From NCBI GenBank assembly GCA_030431945.1, contig JAUIIF010000302.1:1-5993 (forward strand): a DNA stretch of 5,993 nt. The letters run 5' to 3'. The notes below the pieces were generated by a model. The model made no database searches. It was not told the origin of the DNA and saw only the letters and a program-made list of their open reading frames with translations. This document shows positions 5,122-5,993 of the stretch, in pieces (the stretch's first letter is position 1; each line of letters starts with the position of its first letter). The stretch is from Bacteroidia bacterium. Lineage in GTDB: Bacteria; Bacteroidota; Bacteroidia; Chitinophagales; Saprospiraceae. A program made the position numbers and the translations under genes.

Positions 5122-5993
5122 ATGTTCCCTAAGTTTCTACCAGCCGCCTGCCGCGCCTTCCTCTTGTTGCTGATGGGGCTACTGCTTTTTTTCAACGGCA
5201 GTTTTCATCATTCCCCGACGTTCGCAGTGTCTTCGGAGGGGGCTTACAACAAAGACGTTTACCAGCAACTCCAATTCCTGAAAACGGCCATGCATGCCGG
5301 GGCTGCCACCGAGATGCAACAACTGTTTCCCGAAGGCTTCATCTTCATGAATGCGTTGTACGGACTGACCTGGGCCGACCTGGCCATCCCCCTGAAACCA
5401 GCTACAACCTCCGGGATAAGCGAGATTTGCCAAGAAGCAAACGCCGAGATTGCCTTCGCCCGGGCGGCCATTGCTTCGCGGCAGGGCCGGCGAATTTTTC
5501 AACAGAACCTGCCCCTTCCCTACGGCGTCTTTTACCGGGGCTGGGCGAATTACCTCCGCGGCAAACAACTGCAGCTGGCCCGGCCAGGCCCGGACTCCCT
5601 GGCCCTGCTCGCACAATTCCGGGAAGAAGCAGATGCCATTGCCCAGGCTTTTGACCAGGCCCCGGGCCCTTACCTGGAATCTTATTCACAGGGTACCTGG
5701 CCGGCCGATAATTGCCTGGCCATTGCTTCACTGGCCAGCTACGACCACCTGTTCCACAGCTCCCGTTATCAGACGACCATTCAGAACTGGCTGGCGCAGG
5801 TGAAGACCAGTCTTGATCCGACTACCGGATTGATTCCCCACAGCTTTTACCCCGGCCAGGCACCTCCAGGCGCCCGGGGCAGTTCCCAAAGTCTGATACT
5901 CGCCCTTTTGCCGGACATCGATACCGCATTTGCCCGCGAACAATACGCGTTGTACCGCCGGCACTTTGTCGACCAAAAATTTGGTCTCCCCGG
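5122..5993 (+). CDS. Membrane-anchored protein of unknown function (3' end outside window)
   Basis: The open frame runs from the ATG at 5122 to the right edge without a stop (290 codons). An in-frame TGA at 5101-5103 limits the start upstream. Residues about 12-24 (AFLLLLMGLLLFF) form one hydrophobic segment after a short basic N-terminus, so the protein is exported and either anchored in the inner membrane or cleaved; there is no lipobox. The rest reads as a soluble, largely helical domain with aromatic and Gly-rich loops: MQQLFPEGFIFMNALYGLTW (65-84), GTWPADNCLAIASLASYD (191-208), LDPTTGLIPHS (231-241), GARGSSQSL (250-258). Helix-loop units with W-P-x-D-N and G-L-I-P-H loops recall alpha/alpha-toroid proteins, but I cannot tie it to a named enzyme. 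I believe similar proteins occur widely in Bacteroidota as hypothetical proteins (from memory, not checked). The gene is divergent from the oxoamine synthase and shares a 189-base spacer with it. Coding is well supported, function unknown. Confidence 0.8.
   Translation, partial: MFPKFLPAACRAFLLLLMGLLLFFNGSFHHSPTFAVSSEGAYNKDVYQQLQFLKTAMHAGAATEMQQLFPEGFIFMNALYGLTWADLAIPLKPATTSGISEICQEANAEIAFARAAIASRQGRRIFQQNLPLPYGVFYRGWANYLRGKQLQLARPGPDSLALLAQFREEADAIAQAFDQAPGPYLESYSQGTWPADNCLAIASLASYDHLFHSSRYQTTIQNWLAQVKTSLDPTTGLIPHSFYPGQAPPGARGSSQSLILALLPDIDTAFAREQYALYRRHFVDQKFGLP

Overview
The window looks like a chromosomal stretch from a GC-rich member of the Bacteroidota. The support is a TAnnTTTG-type promoter box (TATCTTTG) just upstream of one gene, weak or absent Shine-Dalgarno sequences, and protein types typical of marine or gliding Bacteroidota (an alpha-oxoamine synthase of the Flavobacteriia/Saprospiria type, a secreted esterase, and a membrane-anchored protein of unknown function). 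A Saprospiria/Lewinella-like source is a guess from GC richness and style, not a demonstrated placement. I see no mobile element, tRNA, rRNA or CRISPR array.

Layout, left to right. (1) The 3' part of a GNAT N-acetyltransferase gene (+) enters from the left edge and ends at 442. (2) A complete haloalkane dehalogenase-like gene (-, 445-1341) converges on it with only 2 bases between the stop codons. (3) A 549-base gap (1342-1890) has no intact gene. It holds what looks like the decayed 3' end of an outer-membrane beta-barrel gene (+, about 1458-1772, no usable start, one in-frame stop). (4) A secreted alpha/beta-hydrolase esterase (+, 1891-3594). (5) A 67-base nested hairpin terminator that fills the space between this esterase and the next, convergent gene. 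(6) An alpha-oxoamine synthase (-, 3664-4932), a PLP enzyme of the serine palmitoyltransferase / cysteate acyltransferase / KBL superfamily, with a good promoter box immediately upstream that settles its start codon. (7) A divergent, membrane-anchored protein of unknown function (+, from 5122) that runs off the right edge.

The genes alternate in direction and do not form an operon, so each is probably transcribed on its own. No shared pathway is evident. The themes are small-molecule modification (acetylation, dehalogenation), cell-envelope lipid synthesis (oxoamine synthase) and secreted or envelope proteins. I do not see a convincing undescribed multi-gene system. The points most worth a second look are the assignment of the oxoamine synthase (sphingolipid versus sulfonolipid), the intact active site of the dehalogenase, the C-terminal barrel remnant, the uncharacterised right-hand gene, and the palindrome sitting on the oxoamine synthase promoter.
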